A DNA stretch of 64,000 bases from Apis mellifera (GCF_003254395.2 NC_037649.1:5551032-5615031), one strand, 5' to 3'; counted from the first letter of the stretch, positions 1-9,660 are shown. The notes: generated from the sequence alone by a model not told the origin. Numbers and translations: made by a program.

Positions 1-652
1 GTACGTATAAATTCTTCTCGCGTTTTCTAACCTTTCTTTGTTTCATTGTCTCGTAACCCTTGATACGATTCTCTTTTCTATATTTTCCACGGTTTCTTCT
101 ATTCACTCGTATAAGTACTGTATGTAATCGACGAGCAATTATCTCGATTATATCGCATTCCCTCGTCTATACCAAATCTATCGATTCAACGCGACGACAT
201 GATGTGATCGAAAAGATGCCGACATGATTTGTTTTCTCGTGATATTTTTCGTTATCCAACCGCCATTGTGAAAGTGGTTCGATACGAGGCATTTTCGTTG
301 GTCTTGGGTGGAGTGAAACCTTTTTGTTTTGTATTTATCGTCAAGGTGATACGTATTTCTTTTCTTCACGATGTTACACAGTGCGATTCTTTGCGATATT
401 GTCTTAAAAACCCGTCCATTTTTCCTTCATCTGTACACGCATGTATACGCATTCAGTTTTCTATGGATTGGCATAGACCAATCGTAGAAAGCGAAATGCA
501 AAAGTAACGGTTCTCTCTTTGCATCGAATTTAATACAAACGTCGTTACATCATACATCTGTGGCTCGACACGATCAAGAAAATACTACGACCGAACTTCG
601 TCCATGGTTTCACGCTACCACCATATACCATCTCGATTATCTCGGGTATAGG

Positions 653-660
653 TATTTACA
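653..660 (-). promoter_or_regulatory. Pumilio-type motif TGTAAATA
   Basis: The minus strand reads TGTAAATA, which matches the UGUANAUA consensus bound by Pumilio proteins in 3' UTRs. It matters only if the dlg1 3' UTR extends about 2 kb past the stop codon, which is not shown. Such an 8-mer can occur by chance in AT-rich DNA. Confidence 0.2.
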
Positions 661-663
661 ATA

Positions 664-680
664 ATATATATATATATATA
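664..680. repeat. (AT)n microsatellite
   Basis: A short uninterrupted AT dinucleotide run. Confidence 0.9.
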
Positions 681-789
681 CCTACTATATCGTAATAATA
701 ATTTAGTAGTGGTATTTAAATTACAATAGCGTTCATTCTTTTTCTCCTCGCGATCTCGTTTCTCCCTTTCTCTCGCGCGCGTTCTCTAT

Positions 790-831
790 TTATATATATA
801 TATATATATTTATATGTATATATATATATAA
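790..831. repeat. (TA)n microsatellite, interrupted
   Basis: About 40 bp of alternating TA with two small interruptions. Confidence 0.9.
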
Positions 832-919
832 TGTTGCACATAACCCAGTACTGGCTTAGTAATCTAGCTGTACAAAACATTATATATCGCTATTCTAGCA
901 TCTAGAGATTTGTCCTGTG

Positions 920-1620
920 AGGTTTGATGAATCGTGAGGTTCGTAACATGCGTCTGAATCTTGTTCTTTTTCTCTACTTTGTCTTTTCCTTTCTATTTTC
1001 TCTTTCTTTCTCTCACAAAAATTTTAATTCTCGCTTTTCTAGTTTCCCTTTATATTATATCTTTCCATTTTGTCCTGCTAGTACATTTTACGTACGAGTT
1101 TCGCTTTGTCAGGCAACGAATCTTCCCGATTCCCTCCTCTGTCTCTTGTTCGCTTTTTATTGCGATTAAGTACATTAAAAAATACCGCGCTACTTCGCTC
1201 AGAATTAACCGGACCAAGCTATACATATATTAATATGTTCGGTGAAGCCAAGTATTATTTTTTTATTGATTTTTTTTTTCTTTTTTATTATTTCCGTTTA
1301 CTTTATTTTCTCAGCGTATCTCGTACTTTGTCTCGTTTCATTGTCTCGTTTAATCGTCGCGATTTGCGCGTGAAAAAATTCTTTGTTTATAAGCGTCTAA
1401 CGTGCTGTGCGCGTCTTACAAACAATCGCGACGAATATCTATCTTAAACATCTATTATCTTTTTTTAATTTTATTTTACTTTATTTTATTTTCGTTTTGT
1501 CGCTCGTTCTTCATTTTCGTGTTCAACCGAGTGTCGATCGTTCATTTGTTATTCGTCTTTCTTTTTCTCTCTCTCTCATCATATTTCCAAAACTGTGAAC
1601 TGTTGTATACATACAATGTA
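920..1620. other. T-rich, strand-skewed block
   Basis: For about 700 bases the plus strand is dominated by T and C with little A, with many runs of TTTT and TTTC. Reading frames here encode only low-complexity Phe, Leu, Ser and Tyr strings and are not credible proteins. Such U-rich sequence is typical of a 3' UTR transcribed from the plus strand, so a convergent plus-strand gene entering from the left is possible. Confidence 0.4.
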
Positions 1621-2578
1621 ACATACACATGACGCATCGCAGTTCGCGAAGTTCAGTCGAAGAAGAAACTGCGACGCGAGTCTTTCAGTAAAACTCCTCA
1701 ACGTGTCGGCTTCGTCGTGCCGAGTCGAGTTGTCGTCAATACATTAAAATCATCTCTGATTACGAATACACGATCGTTATACTCTTTTGATTTTATATAT
1801 AACGAAAACCAGGATAAATATTTAGCGTTATATAAAACGACTACGTGTTCAATATTTTCGTCGCAATAAGGAGAATCAATAATCGAAATATCGTGTATTC
1901 GTTCGTGACGTCCCAACACAGTGAGAAAATTCAACGCGAAGATATACGCATACACGACAAATGCTGTTTTCACATTTTACTCAACAAATCCACTCGTCAC
2001 ATGGAAACCATGAGAAAACATTCGTGATACGACGAAATACTTCTGATATTAACGCTATAACATGTATGTATGTATCTTCTCTGCCTAACAATCTTTCTTA
2101 AAAACGTAAATATTCAGATCTCTCTCTCTCATCGAAACGGATAACAATTATAGAACACGCCTTCGTTTTATCGTTTTATCAACAATAATTTTATCGATTA
2201 ACAATGAAACATTTTTAATTCACGGCGTGAACGACTCGGCGGAGAGAGACTCTGAATATTCTTCTTCGAAAACATACTCCATTATTATTATTAATATTAC
2301 TATTATTATTCTTTCTTTAATCCTCTCCTTAATCCTAATAATCGCCTCCCAGTGAAGCTTGCGGGCATTATTATTATTCCTCCTCTCGTTACTTTCAGCG
2401 TTTACACGATACAAAGTCTTTTCTTTTCGACGAGCTTGGTGCGCGGCTAACGCCTTAACTGGGACATTGTGCTACTCGATTGGGTGTGAAACAGGGCAAT
2501 AGGGGGTGGAGTGAGGTGGGACGGGTTTCAGGATGGTGGGAACGGGGAAGGCATTAGAGAGTTACTCGGTTATTTTTT

Positions 2579-2584
2579 TTTATT
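2579..2584 (-). terminator. nearest possible poly(A) signal (AATAAA) after dlg1
   Basis: On the minus strand AATAAA occurs about 75 nt past the dlg1 stop codon, the closest canonical hexamer. Several more copies lie further downstream (for example around 1262, 1284 and 1302), so this may be only a proximal site or unused. Confidence 0.3.
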
Positions 2585-2658
2585 AAGAGTAATTAAGCTT
2601 GACGCCTCGGAGGTAGGGTCCAAGCGTTTGGACCGGGCTGAGCGTGGGGGGCAGGACG

Positions 2659-2768
2659 TCACAGTTGCTGGTCTCTGCACGGTACCCAAATGTTCGGGCC
2701 TGATTGCTCGGCTATCACCTCCTTCACCTTCACGTAGATCTCCTCCGGTGTGTCGCCTTGCACCACGG
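2659..2768 (-). CDS. dlg1: dlg1 last coding exon, end of GUK domain
   Basis: This terminal exon encodes the end of the GUK fold and the C-terminal tail: VVQGDTPEEIYVKVKEVIAE, then a segment ending IWVPCRDQQL and a TGA stop at 2661-2659. The -VQGDT- and -SGPNIWVP- blocks are characteristic of Dlg-family GUK domains. The acceptor AG is at 2770-2769. The first two bases complete an Ala codon begun by the G at the end of the preceding exon. The extreme C-terminus (RDQQL) differs from the Lys-Glu-rich ends I recall for other Dlg proteins, a plausible lineage difference. Confidence 0.96.
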
Positions 2769-3249
2769 CTGTAATTTTAAGGAGAATTCAATTTCAAGCA
2801 ATTCAATTTTCTAATAATTCATTTAATTATGAATACTATTGTTATCAATTGATTGAAGTGGCAAGTAAATTAGCTGTGTGAATTTCATAATTCAGCATTT
2901 CTTGATCTTCTTGTCTCATGGCATAATATATTTGTATCGTGACCTAAATTAATTTTGTAATTTAAAATTATTAAAGATTTGATAGATTAGATATCTTATT
3001 GTTGAATATATTATATAAGAAATTGGATTGCATTGTTGAAAGTATCTTAAATATTTCTAAGATTTCAAGAATCAGAATCGTGTTTTAGGATGAGCAAACA
3101 ATTGAATGATTGTTATGTTCACATGGAGGAAGTTGGAAAAGATATTTCTATTACATATTCTAGATTCTGTAAATGCAAATATGAATTTAATAATATCGGA
3201 TAAATTATATATAGATTGAAAAATTTATTTATTATTTTGGATGATTTAC
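2769..3249 (-). other. dlg1 intron, no further feature
   Basis: AT-rich intron of 481 nt between the last two coding exons. Nothing else recognisable was seen. Confidence 0.85.
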
Positions 3250-3341
3250 CAGTAAAGTATTCTCCAAACTCTTGCTCCATTTTCAGTGCTCGTTCATACG
3301 TTTTTTTCGCTTGTTCTTCGGTCATCCTCTTGTTCATTTCC
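3250..3341 (-). CDS. dlg1: dlg1 exon, GUK domain (MNKRMTEEQAKK block)
   Basis: This 92 nt exon encodes EMNKRMTEEQAKKTYERALK followed by MEQEFGEYFT, a highly conserved helical part of the MAGUK GUK domain. The acceptor AG is at 3343-3342 and the donor GT at 3249-3248. It enters by completing the split Met codon AT|G and leaves in phase 1 (G|CC, Ala). The length and both phases fit the exons on either side exactly. Confidence 0.97.
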
Positions 3342-3413
3342 CTTTGAATATCAATGATCGCTCGTTAAGTTACACTCGAAATTTCCAAATCAAATAAAAG
3401 AATTGTCACTTAC

Positions 3414-3523
3414 ATAACTGATTCCACGGATTTTGGTTTAATGAAGATGGCGATAGGATACAGCTGCGCCACTTGTAACCTCTTGATGGCGTTTCCACTC
3501 ACGTCAAGAATACAGTGTTTTCC
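3414..3523 (-). CDS. dlg1: dlg1 exon, GUK domain (GKHCILDVSGNAIKRL block)
   Basis: The exon encodes GKHCILDVSGNAIKRLQVAQ, then LYPIAIFIKPKSVESV and the start of a split Met. This is the central beta-sheet of the GUK fold. It begins in phase 0 after an AG at 3525-3524 and ends AT|GTAAGT, a near-consensus donor. Only 72 nt separate it from the next exon, which is a typical minimal insect intron. Confidence 0.97.
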
Positions 3524-3613
3524 CTTAATTAACAGATGATTTTTATCAATTTACGATATTTGAATATTTTAATTCTTATTTATAAGACTGCCTATTAAGA
3601 TTCTTTTTTTTAC

Positions 3614-3786
3614 TTTTTCAGCGACTTCTCGCACGGATGCCACAGACGTGCCATAAAGATTGTCATTGTACTGTCCGGCCTCTATGAACAAGTGATTTTG
3701 AATGTCCCTCTCCATCTGTTCCCTAGATGCGACGAAATGATAATCACGTCCATCCACTTCGTACTCTCTTCTACTCCTCGTTGTAT
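3614..3786 (-). CDS. dlg1: dlg1 exon, GUK domain (YHFV to VREVAEK)
   Basis: This 173 nt exon begins in phase 1 (C|AT, His) and encodes TTRSRREYEVDGRDYHFVAS, then REQMERDIQNHLFIEAGQYN and DNLYGTSVASVREVAEK. These residues form the GMP-binding subdomain of guanylate kinases, which MAGUKs use to bind phosphorylated partner peptides. The run YEVDGRDYHFV and the Tyr of GQYNDNLYGTS are hallmark positions. It ends in phase 0 at GAAAAA|GTAAAA. Confidence 0.97.
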
Positions 3787-4395
3787 CTGTGGAAATACAG
3801 GAACGTTTAACATTCTCCTTTTACATAAAATAATTTAGAGTAACTTCATTTCCATTATTTTATTAACAAATTTAATTTTTTGTTTCAGGATATAATCTTA
3901 AAATATACATTATTGAAGTTTTCAAAGATGTCGTGATGATTTATATCTGCATAAAGTTTAATTAATAAGGTAACCATGTGTTTTAACTTGAACTTATGAA
4001 TCTTTCTTTCATCATTTTTTTTTAATATTTCTTTTTTCTTTCAGATGAAAATCTCTTGGCCTCGAGTAATTAGTTTAATTTAATTGTGAATTATTCTTGG
4101 AGAGAATCAGATAAATAAAATACTTTTTAATTCAAAACACACGATCATCTTCCTAATAATTAAAACAACTATTCTCTAAATTATCATTGTATTTGTATTT
4201 ATATCTAATAACGCAATATTTATCTCATCCAAAGGAAAATACAAAACCATCAGACAGATGTATAACAAGAGAACAAGCTGCTTCGTTATTTCCAACGTAA
4301 CACGAAAATCCTGTGAAAATCTCCGAGGATCTGGCCTCGTGTAACGCGTGACCCAAATCGGAGGTAGAGGTAGATTAAAATCCATTTCAACTCAC
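3787..4395 (-). other. dlg1 intron, no further feature
   Basis: AT-rich intron of 609 nt inside the GUK-coding part. No additional exon or notable repeat was seen. Confidence 0.85.
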
Positions 4396-4545
4396 GTGGC
4401 ACACAGCTGCCGAATTTGTCGGGGAATTCCGAGATGAGATCGTCGTTGATGCGATCCTTGAGAGGACCGAGGATAATGACAGGTCGTGTGTACTGTATGG
4501 TGAGCTGCTGGACTGCCTCGTACGACAGCACGTTTTCTTCGCTGC
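4396..4545 (-). CDS. dlg1: dlg1 exon, start of GUK domain with degenerate P-loop
   Basis: This exon encodes SEENVLSYEAVQQLTIQYTR, then PVIILGPLKDRINDDLISEF and PDKFGSCVP. It opens the GUK domain. The nucleotide-binding loop of true guanylate kinases (GxxGxGK) is replaced by GPLKDRIND, so catalysis is not expected, as known for MAGUK GUK domains. It enters in phase 1 (G|GC, Gly, or C|GC, Arg, depending on the exon spliced in front) and exits in phase 1 (C|AT, His). The donor is C|GTGAGT. Confidence 0.97.
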
Positions 4546-5334
4546 CTGCAATTTCCGCTATAAGTATACTCGTGTTTCCAAAAACATTTTGTGAACATTG
4601 TGAAAGCTTTTGTTATCCTCGGGTTAGAAAATGTTTTTTTTTTTTTTTGCACTCTTTCAAACAGCTAAGGGATATACAAACTCTTTCTCTATCGATCTGG
4701 TCGAGAGAGAATTAAAAACAAAATTCGGTATTCTCGAAATTTTTTGTTCTCAAGATAACAGAAGATAGATCGTATTATTTCTGATATATTCTGATTAGAA
4801 ATCACGTATACAGAAATGCGATCAGGGATTATTATTATTATTATTATGTTTGCTGTCCACCTCGATGGAGAAATGATCCATGCTTTAGCCATCTAGGAGA
4901 TTGAAGCAGGGTTTAAGGGAGTAAAAGGGGGGAATAAAGCTTCTAGAAATTTAGATCGAAGAGTGTATCAAGTTCGACAAGTGGCATTATTAGTTACGTG
5001 GCGACTATGCTATCATACGATAGGGTTTTTGTAATCGATACTCGATTCTACGTGGTTGTAACGATTTTAATTACATAAAAAAGCGTCGCTTCTTTTCAAT
5101 TTTTAATAATATCCCAATAATTTAAATATTGATTTTGTAATAATCGAAAGGAGATACTAAACTAAACATTTAATTCACAAGAATTTGACAAAGATTTCTT
5201 CAACAAGATCTCTGTAAACATGAATTTTTTAATTAAAAAAAAAAAATTATAGAATTTACAGAAGCGACGCGATTTCACATCTACGCAGTGTAACTGCGGC
5301 TCTCGTTAAAAGTCTACATGAGGGTGAATAGTGT

Positions 5335-5351
5335 TATATATATATATATAA
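5335..5351. repeat. (TA)n microsatellite
   Basis: Short alternating TA run in the intron. Confidence 0.9.
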
Positions 5352-6659
5352 AAAAGAAACCAAGAAAAAAACGGCAGACAACAGACAAGATAAAGATAAA
5401 GCACGTCGCGACTGTCCCAATTGCGCGAAGCGTTTTCGGCGTTTTGTCAGTGCTCGTAGATATCACAATAGTGTAGGAAATTGGTGAAAATTAAAACAAA
5501 AAAAAAAGAAAAGAAAAAAGTTAAAATTAAACGGTAAAAGAAGGGTTGTTTATCGAATCGAAATTACGTTCGATATCAATCAGTGTTAGTCAAGGACCTA
5601 AGAAAAATTGGTATAATATTGGTATTTGTTGTTCACTCTTGTTTTTTCTTTCCACACACTTTGATATATGTATACATATATATATGTATATATATATATA
5701 TTTTTTTTTTCTTTGCGTGTATCATTGTGTATCACTTACTAAACTCGTCATTATTGTCATCGTCCTCCTTTTCCAGATAAACTAACGTCAGTTCCTCCAT
5801 ATAAGGCAGTTCGACGCGATATAAAATTTCTCTACTCCCTGCGACGCAAGACAAGATCTTTTTGTGAATGAAAAAAGGTGGAGTAAGCGCGCACGATGAG
5901 ATGAGATAGGAGAGACGAGAAATGAACGCGTTCTAAGACGTAATATATATATCGTGATATATCGTTTTAATGAGTATTAGGCCTCGAAGACGCTCGAGCG
6001 AAGCTTTTAATGAAAGCTGGAGGACGTTTTATTCCAATACTGTTGCTTTCTTTTTTCTTTTTTTTTTTATATGATCGATGAACGAAGGTCTCGCCATTGA
6101 ATAAATGTTATGGATGTTCGATGATTCGTGTAATTCGTGTTAATACGAAAGAACGATATAGATACGAATTTCTAAAAACGAATTAAATTAAATTTTTAGA
6201 TAGAAATAAATGTAAATTTTGAAACGTTGAGTCACTCAACCAGTGACGTGTCTCCAATTTCGTCTTCAATATCTAATATTTCTCTTCGTGTTGATATCTT
6301 TAAATAAATACACAATTTTTTTTTTTAGAAGATTATGATTATCGTAAGCTTTTAAAGATACGTCACCAGTCGAAGCTGAAATATAAAAAAGGAGAAAACG
6401 AAGAACGAATAAACAAAAAAAAAAAAAGAAAAAATCCACCAGTAAAAATATAGAATTCGATTGCTCGACTCACAGTTGTTCCTCTTCGAAGTCGCTAGGT
6501 TCGTTAATCGACAACGCGGCGTAAAGAGAGTAGTACGAGAGTATCTATTCAAAAGTGACAACGCGCCACGACAAAAGGACGTTGTCGAACAATGTGTTCG
6601 TCCCGCGAACGGATCGTTATATCGCGGTAATGAACGTGTGCTTTGTTAATTGATGCGAC

Positions 6660-6817
6660 CGAGATGAAACGAAGAGAAGGAGGGTGTAGAAGAGGTTGGG
6701 TGGGGGAGGTTGGAATGTATAATGGTGGATTGAAATGAAAGACAGACAGAGAGAGAAAGATAGAGACAGAGAGAGAGACGAGAAAGGAGATACAAATATA
6801 ATAGGAATGGGTGACAC

Positions 6818-6848
<31 letters not shown>
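6660..6848 (-). promoter_or_regulatory. intronic polypyrimidine tract next to cassette donor
   Basis: On the minus strand this is a long C/T-rich stretch ending in (CT)9 at 6848-6831, only 9 nt inside the intron that follows the 42-nt exon. CU repeats so close to a 5' splice site are classic binding sites for PTB-type splicing regulators. A role in controlling this exon is inferred from position and composition only. Confidence 0.4.
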
Positions 6849-6849
<1 letters not shown>

Positions 6850-6857
6850 GTGATTAC

Positions 6858-6899
6858 CTTCGGTGTTAGTGTCGTCCTGGGTGTAGCACAGCATGAATG
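6858..6899 (-). CDS. dlg1: dlg1 42-nt cassette exon, HOOK-GUK linker
   Basis: A 42 nt exon between a TTTTAG acceptor (AG at 6901-6900) and a GAAG|GTAATC donor (GT at 6857-6856). It enters and leaves in phase 1 and encodes FMLCYTQDDTNTE plus split codons at each end, so including or skipping it keeps the frame. It reads straight into SEENVLSYEAV of the GUK exon. Position and size match the alternatively spliced linker between SH3-HOOK and GUK in other Dlg genes. That it is optional is inferred from symmetry; the sequence alone does not show skipping. Confidence 0.85.
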
Positions 6900-7008
6900 C
6901 TAAAACATAACAAGTTCAATATTTCAGTATACGTTGCGTACTAATAAGCGGCCGTTAATAATTGCTAGGATTAATTAAGCTTTAAGCATGAACAATCATC
7001 TCCCCTAC

Positions 7009-7051
7009 CGTGACTGGCTCGAGCTTTCGAACAGTCTTGATTGGTCCCCAT
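7009..7051 (-). CDS. candidate alternative first exon for a GUK-only Dlg
   Basis: On the minus strand an ATG at 7051-7049 in a good context (CACAATGG) opens MGTNQDCSKARASH and runs to a donor CACG|GTAGGG at 7008-7007. It ends in phase 1, the phase required by the 42-nt cassette (G|CA, Ala) and by the GUK exon (G|GC, Gly). Spliced with the cassette and the GUK exons it would give a 239-residue protein. No pyrimidine-rich acceptor precedes it, so it would have to be a first exon with its own promoter. The Gly at position 2 is suggestive, but Asp at position 6 breaks the usual N-myristoylation pattern. No homologue is recalled; this is a hypothesis. Confidence 0.3.
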
Positions 7052-8083
7052 TGTGATAGCTCGCACGATCGTTCTCGATTTTTTTTCACGTAGTTTCGTT
7101 AAAAAAAAAAATAAAGCTTTGCATATTCGACGATAGATGAAAAGAGAAAAAATGAAGAGGAATTTTTTCAGGTATTCAAATTTATAACAATTGCTTCGAA
7201 TTTTATTTTTAATTTTTTCGTCGTCAGATCCTTATTATTTATCCTCAAAGATCGTCGTTCTTCTGCGAAATTTCCATTGAATTTTTCTATTTCAACTTAT
7301 TTATCAATAGTAGTTCTATTAATAAGAGATATTTATTTATTTTTCAAATGAAAAAGAAACCTGATCCTGCTAGAAAGTTGCACGCCGCTTTCACCGTTCA
7401 AATTCTAAATGTAATTAAGAATTCTAATTTTGCCACTTTTGTAGCAAACGGTATACTACGGCTCTCAGACTGCGTCTCGTAGTCTCTTAATTCGTATCTC
7501 AATTCAAAAGCATCGTATTTAACAGCGAACTTTCACATGGGTTTACAATCGCAATCTTCGTCAAAAGTTCAATCAACGGATTTCTTCGCGGATTCTTCGA
7601 TTTCTTTCGCACGGTACAAAATAATCGTCTCATAATCGGGGTATCACTCGAGATTTTCACTCGAGGGAAAATCCAATGCCAAGAGCATCGAGTGGTCCAC
7701 ATATATAAATCCATAAATATTACACACGATCGTCGAGATTCTCTACAAGCGTACGAGGGAGGCTCCTCTACTCACAGAAAATATTATAGGCAAATTAGAA
7801 AGCGAAGTTAAGTGTCGCAGCTTGCATGGTCGCGTGTTAATGAACAAACCCAGGCAAACACGTGAAATGCTGGTGTATTTGGTGTGCTGGGGATGAAGTT
7901 GCAAGAGTGCAAGGGGCAAGCATAATGTTGAAGAGGATGCACGAAAGAAGAGACCTCTCTTGAGAAAATGTGTAAAAATGGGTTCAACAGGGTCGCTGAT
8001 AATCGTTTCTGTCTTCTTCACTTTTTTTTCTTTCCCCTCCCCTCCCCATATATCACACTTATATTACTTTTCGTGGATTAATT

Positions 8084-8106
8084 ATTATTATTTTTTTTTT
8101 TTTTTT
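8084..8106. repeat. poly(T) run with ATT repeats
   Basis: ATT repeats followed by a long T homopolymer on the plus strand. Confidence 0.8.
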
Positions 8107-8126
8107 AAAAATAAAAAGAGATAGAG

Positions 8127-8155
8127 ATGTATGTGCACGCGCACGCGTGTGTACG
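8127..8155. other. alternating purine-pyrimidine (Z-DNA-prone) run
   Basis: Twenty-nine bases alternate strictly between purine and pyrimidine, with a CACGCGCACGCGTGTGT core. Such GC-containing alternation is the kind that can adopt Z-DNA under supercoiling. In the transcribed strand it continues a CA-rich tract downstream of the 39-nt cassette exon. Confidence 0.6.
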
Positions 8156-8243
8156 GTATGGAAGGTATGTAGGAGGTGTGGGTGTGTTTCGTGTGATATT
8201 GTATCTTGTTTCTTCTTGTTGACTAACTTGTTGGAATACTTAC

Positions 8244-8282
8244 GTGTAGGATCGTTTTCGTTCTCGGGTGTCGTGGGCGACC
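8244..8282 (-). CDS. dlg1: dlg1 39-nt cassette exon, HOOK-GUK linker
   Basis: A 39 nt microexon with a GTGTAG acceptor (AG at 8284-8283) and a strong ACAC|GTAAGT donor (GT at 8243-8242). It is symmetric in phase 1 and encodes SPTTPENENDPT with a split Arg in front. It can join the 103-nt exon upstream and either the 42-nt exon or the GUK exon downstream without breaking the frame. The peptide is hydrophilic and rich in Thr, Pro, Asn and Glu, as expected of a flexible linker with possible phosphorylation sites. Support comes from splice sites and phase; homology is weak because the exon is so short. Confidence 0.75.
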
Positions 8283-8808
8283 CTACACAAGCAGGCAAAA
8301 ACAAAACACATGTCACGTTTTCACATGGTAAAAAAAAAAAAAAAACACAAAAGCTTATTCGGAAGTTGGGCGTATTCGTCGTACCTGTCACGGATTACTA
8401 AACGATATTTAAAACTTGCCAACACGTGCCTCGTGAGCAGATCGAATGAGGAGATTGGAGAGACATTAAAGACAATTATTTTTTGAAAAAGAAAAAGAAA
8501 AACAATATTTTTAGGTTGGCTTTGGTGCAATCAAAGAAAATTTATCTATATTCAACGTATGTATATTCGATTGAAAAGGGGGGAGAAAAAAAAAGGTACG
8601 CAGAGAGAAAAAGAATAATCAAACGAAAGAGGGAAAACACAAAGAGAGTTTAAAGAATTCGCGAATTATCTTTTAATCTTTCTATCACGATTCACATTTG
8701 AGAAAAAGAACAAAAAAAAAAGGCGTCGATAGAAAGAGACATTTGCATTGGGATATATCAAGACACGTAAGAAGTACTAATGTAAGTTCAAACACACGAT
8801 CTAATAAT

Positions 8809-8869
<61 letters not shown>

Positions 8870-9005
8870 CTGAGAAATACGACGAGAACAAAAAAGAAAA
8901 AAAAAGATTTATCACGTAAAAAACCACAATAGATAATATATACGGGTCTGAACATGCACAGAACGTGCAGGATTCTATGAATTCGCCATGTTTCGAGACA
9001 CTCAC
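8283..9005 (-). other. dlg1 intron with AT microsatellite
   Basis: AT-rich intron of 723 nt that carries the longest AT repeat of the window. Nothing else was recognised. Confidence 0.85.
8813..8865. repeat. (AT)n microsatellite, about 26 units
   Basis: Fifty-three bases of uninterrupted AT, the longest dinucleotide run seen here, within a dlg1 intron. Likely length-polymorphic. Confidence 0.95.
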
Positions 9006-9108
9006 GTTCCTGGTCCGAACCGTCCTCGGATTTATCGTCCTTGCTCTTCATGAACGGGAACTTCCTGCTGAACGAGAAGTTCTTCTTTTTTCTATCCAGT
9101 GTCGATTG
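9006..9108 (-). CDS. dlg1: dlg1 exon, HOOK region
   Basis: This 103 nt exon encodes QSTLDRKKKNFSFSRKFPFM followed by KSKDDKSEDGSDQE. It is the basic then acidic HOOK segment linking SH3 to GUK. The KKKNFSFSRKFPFMKS block is strongly conserved among Dlg proteins. It begins in phase 0 after an AG at 9110-9109 and ends GGAAC|GTGAGT in phase 1, which sets the phase for the cassettes and the GUK exon. Confidence 0.97.
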
Positions 9109-9283
9109 CTGCGAAAAGAAATTAAAAAAAAAAGGATTCTTTTAATATCAATTACATATAAAATATTTATTATTCCAGTTAATTTCAAGGATCTTGAAAA
9201 AAGAAAAGATGAAGCTTTAATTCTTTCGAAAATAAATATATAATTAAATAGGATCGATTTCTGATTTCCTTGATCAAGCTCAC

Positions 9284-9533
9284 CTTGTCGAGGATGACCG
9301 GCATGTGGCCTTGGAACTTGACGGAACGATCTCTGGCGCGTTGCTTCCGTTCCCATCGCCTGCGCGACGGTATTATGCCGAGGCCCTCCTCCTCGCCCTG
9401 AGGAGTCACTCTTCTGGCTTGCCACCATTCGTCGTCGCTGGCATTCGTCACGTGTAGGATTTCACCGTAACGGAATGCCAAACCACGGCTCGGCAAACCG
9501 TCGTCCTTGTTAGGATCGTAATCGAACAACGCT
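9284..9533 (-). CDS. dlg1: dlg1 exon, SH3 domain and start of HOOK
   Basis: The 250 nt exon encodes ALFDYDPNKDDGLPSRGLAF, RYGEILHVTNASDDEWWQAR, then a GIIPSRRRWERK segment and SVKFQGHMPVILDK. The ALFDYD start, the Trp pair and the IPS motif identify the MAGUK SH3 domain. The basic RRRWERKQRARDRSVKF run begins the HOOK, a region that in relatives binds calmodulin and band 4.1-type partners. It completes a split Arg (AG|A) at its start and ends in phase 0 at AAG|GTGAGC. Confidence 0.98.
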
Positions 9534-9660
9534 CTGCGAGAACAGGAATGAAATCATTTCAGGATGATTCACGATGCTTTTTGCCCATCGTTTCTCTTAG
9601 ACGATCGAATCGGTTACAAGAAACTACGTTTTACTCCTACGTTACTCATTATTACTCTAC

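Larger units (their letters stand above)
1..2658. other. 3' flank of dlg1 (3' UTR and intergenic)
   Basis: This stretch lies downstream of the dlg1 stop codon on the minus strand. No reading frame in it resembles a known protein and no splice-bounded coding exon was found. Part of it must be dlg1 3' UTR, but its end cannot be fixed because AT-rich sequence offers many possible poly(A) signals. It holds two AT microsatellites and a T-rich block. The far left end may belong to a neighbouring gene. Confidence 0.6.
4546..6857 (-). other. dlg1 intron between GUK exon and 42-nt cassette
   Basis: About 2.3 kb of AT-rich intron with a (TA)n run near 5335-5351. Its 5' part (on the minus strand) is a long pyrimidine-rich tract at about 6650-6850. 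No further coding exon with good borders was found, although a very short one could be missed. Confidence 0.8.
6900..8243 (-). other. dlg1 intron between the two cassette exons
   Basis: About 1.3 kb of intron. It contains a candidate alternative first exon at 7009-7051 and, near its 5' end, a CA-rich stretch with an alternating purine-pyrimidine run. The rest is AT-rich with no other exon seen. Confidence 0.75.

Noticed and set aside
8512..8535. TTAGGTTGGC, reminiscent of some mariner terminal repeats
   Set aside because: No inverted partner, no TA duplication and no transposase remnant nearby.
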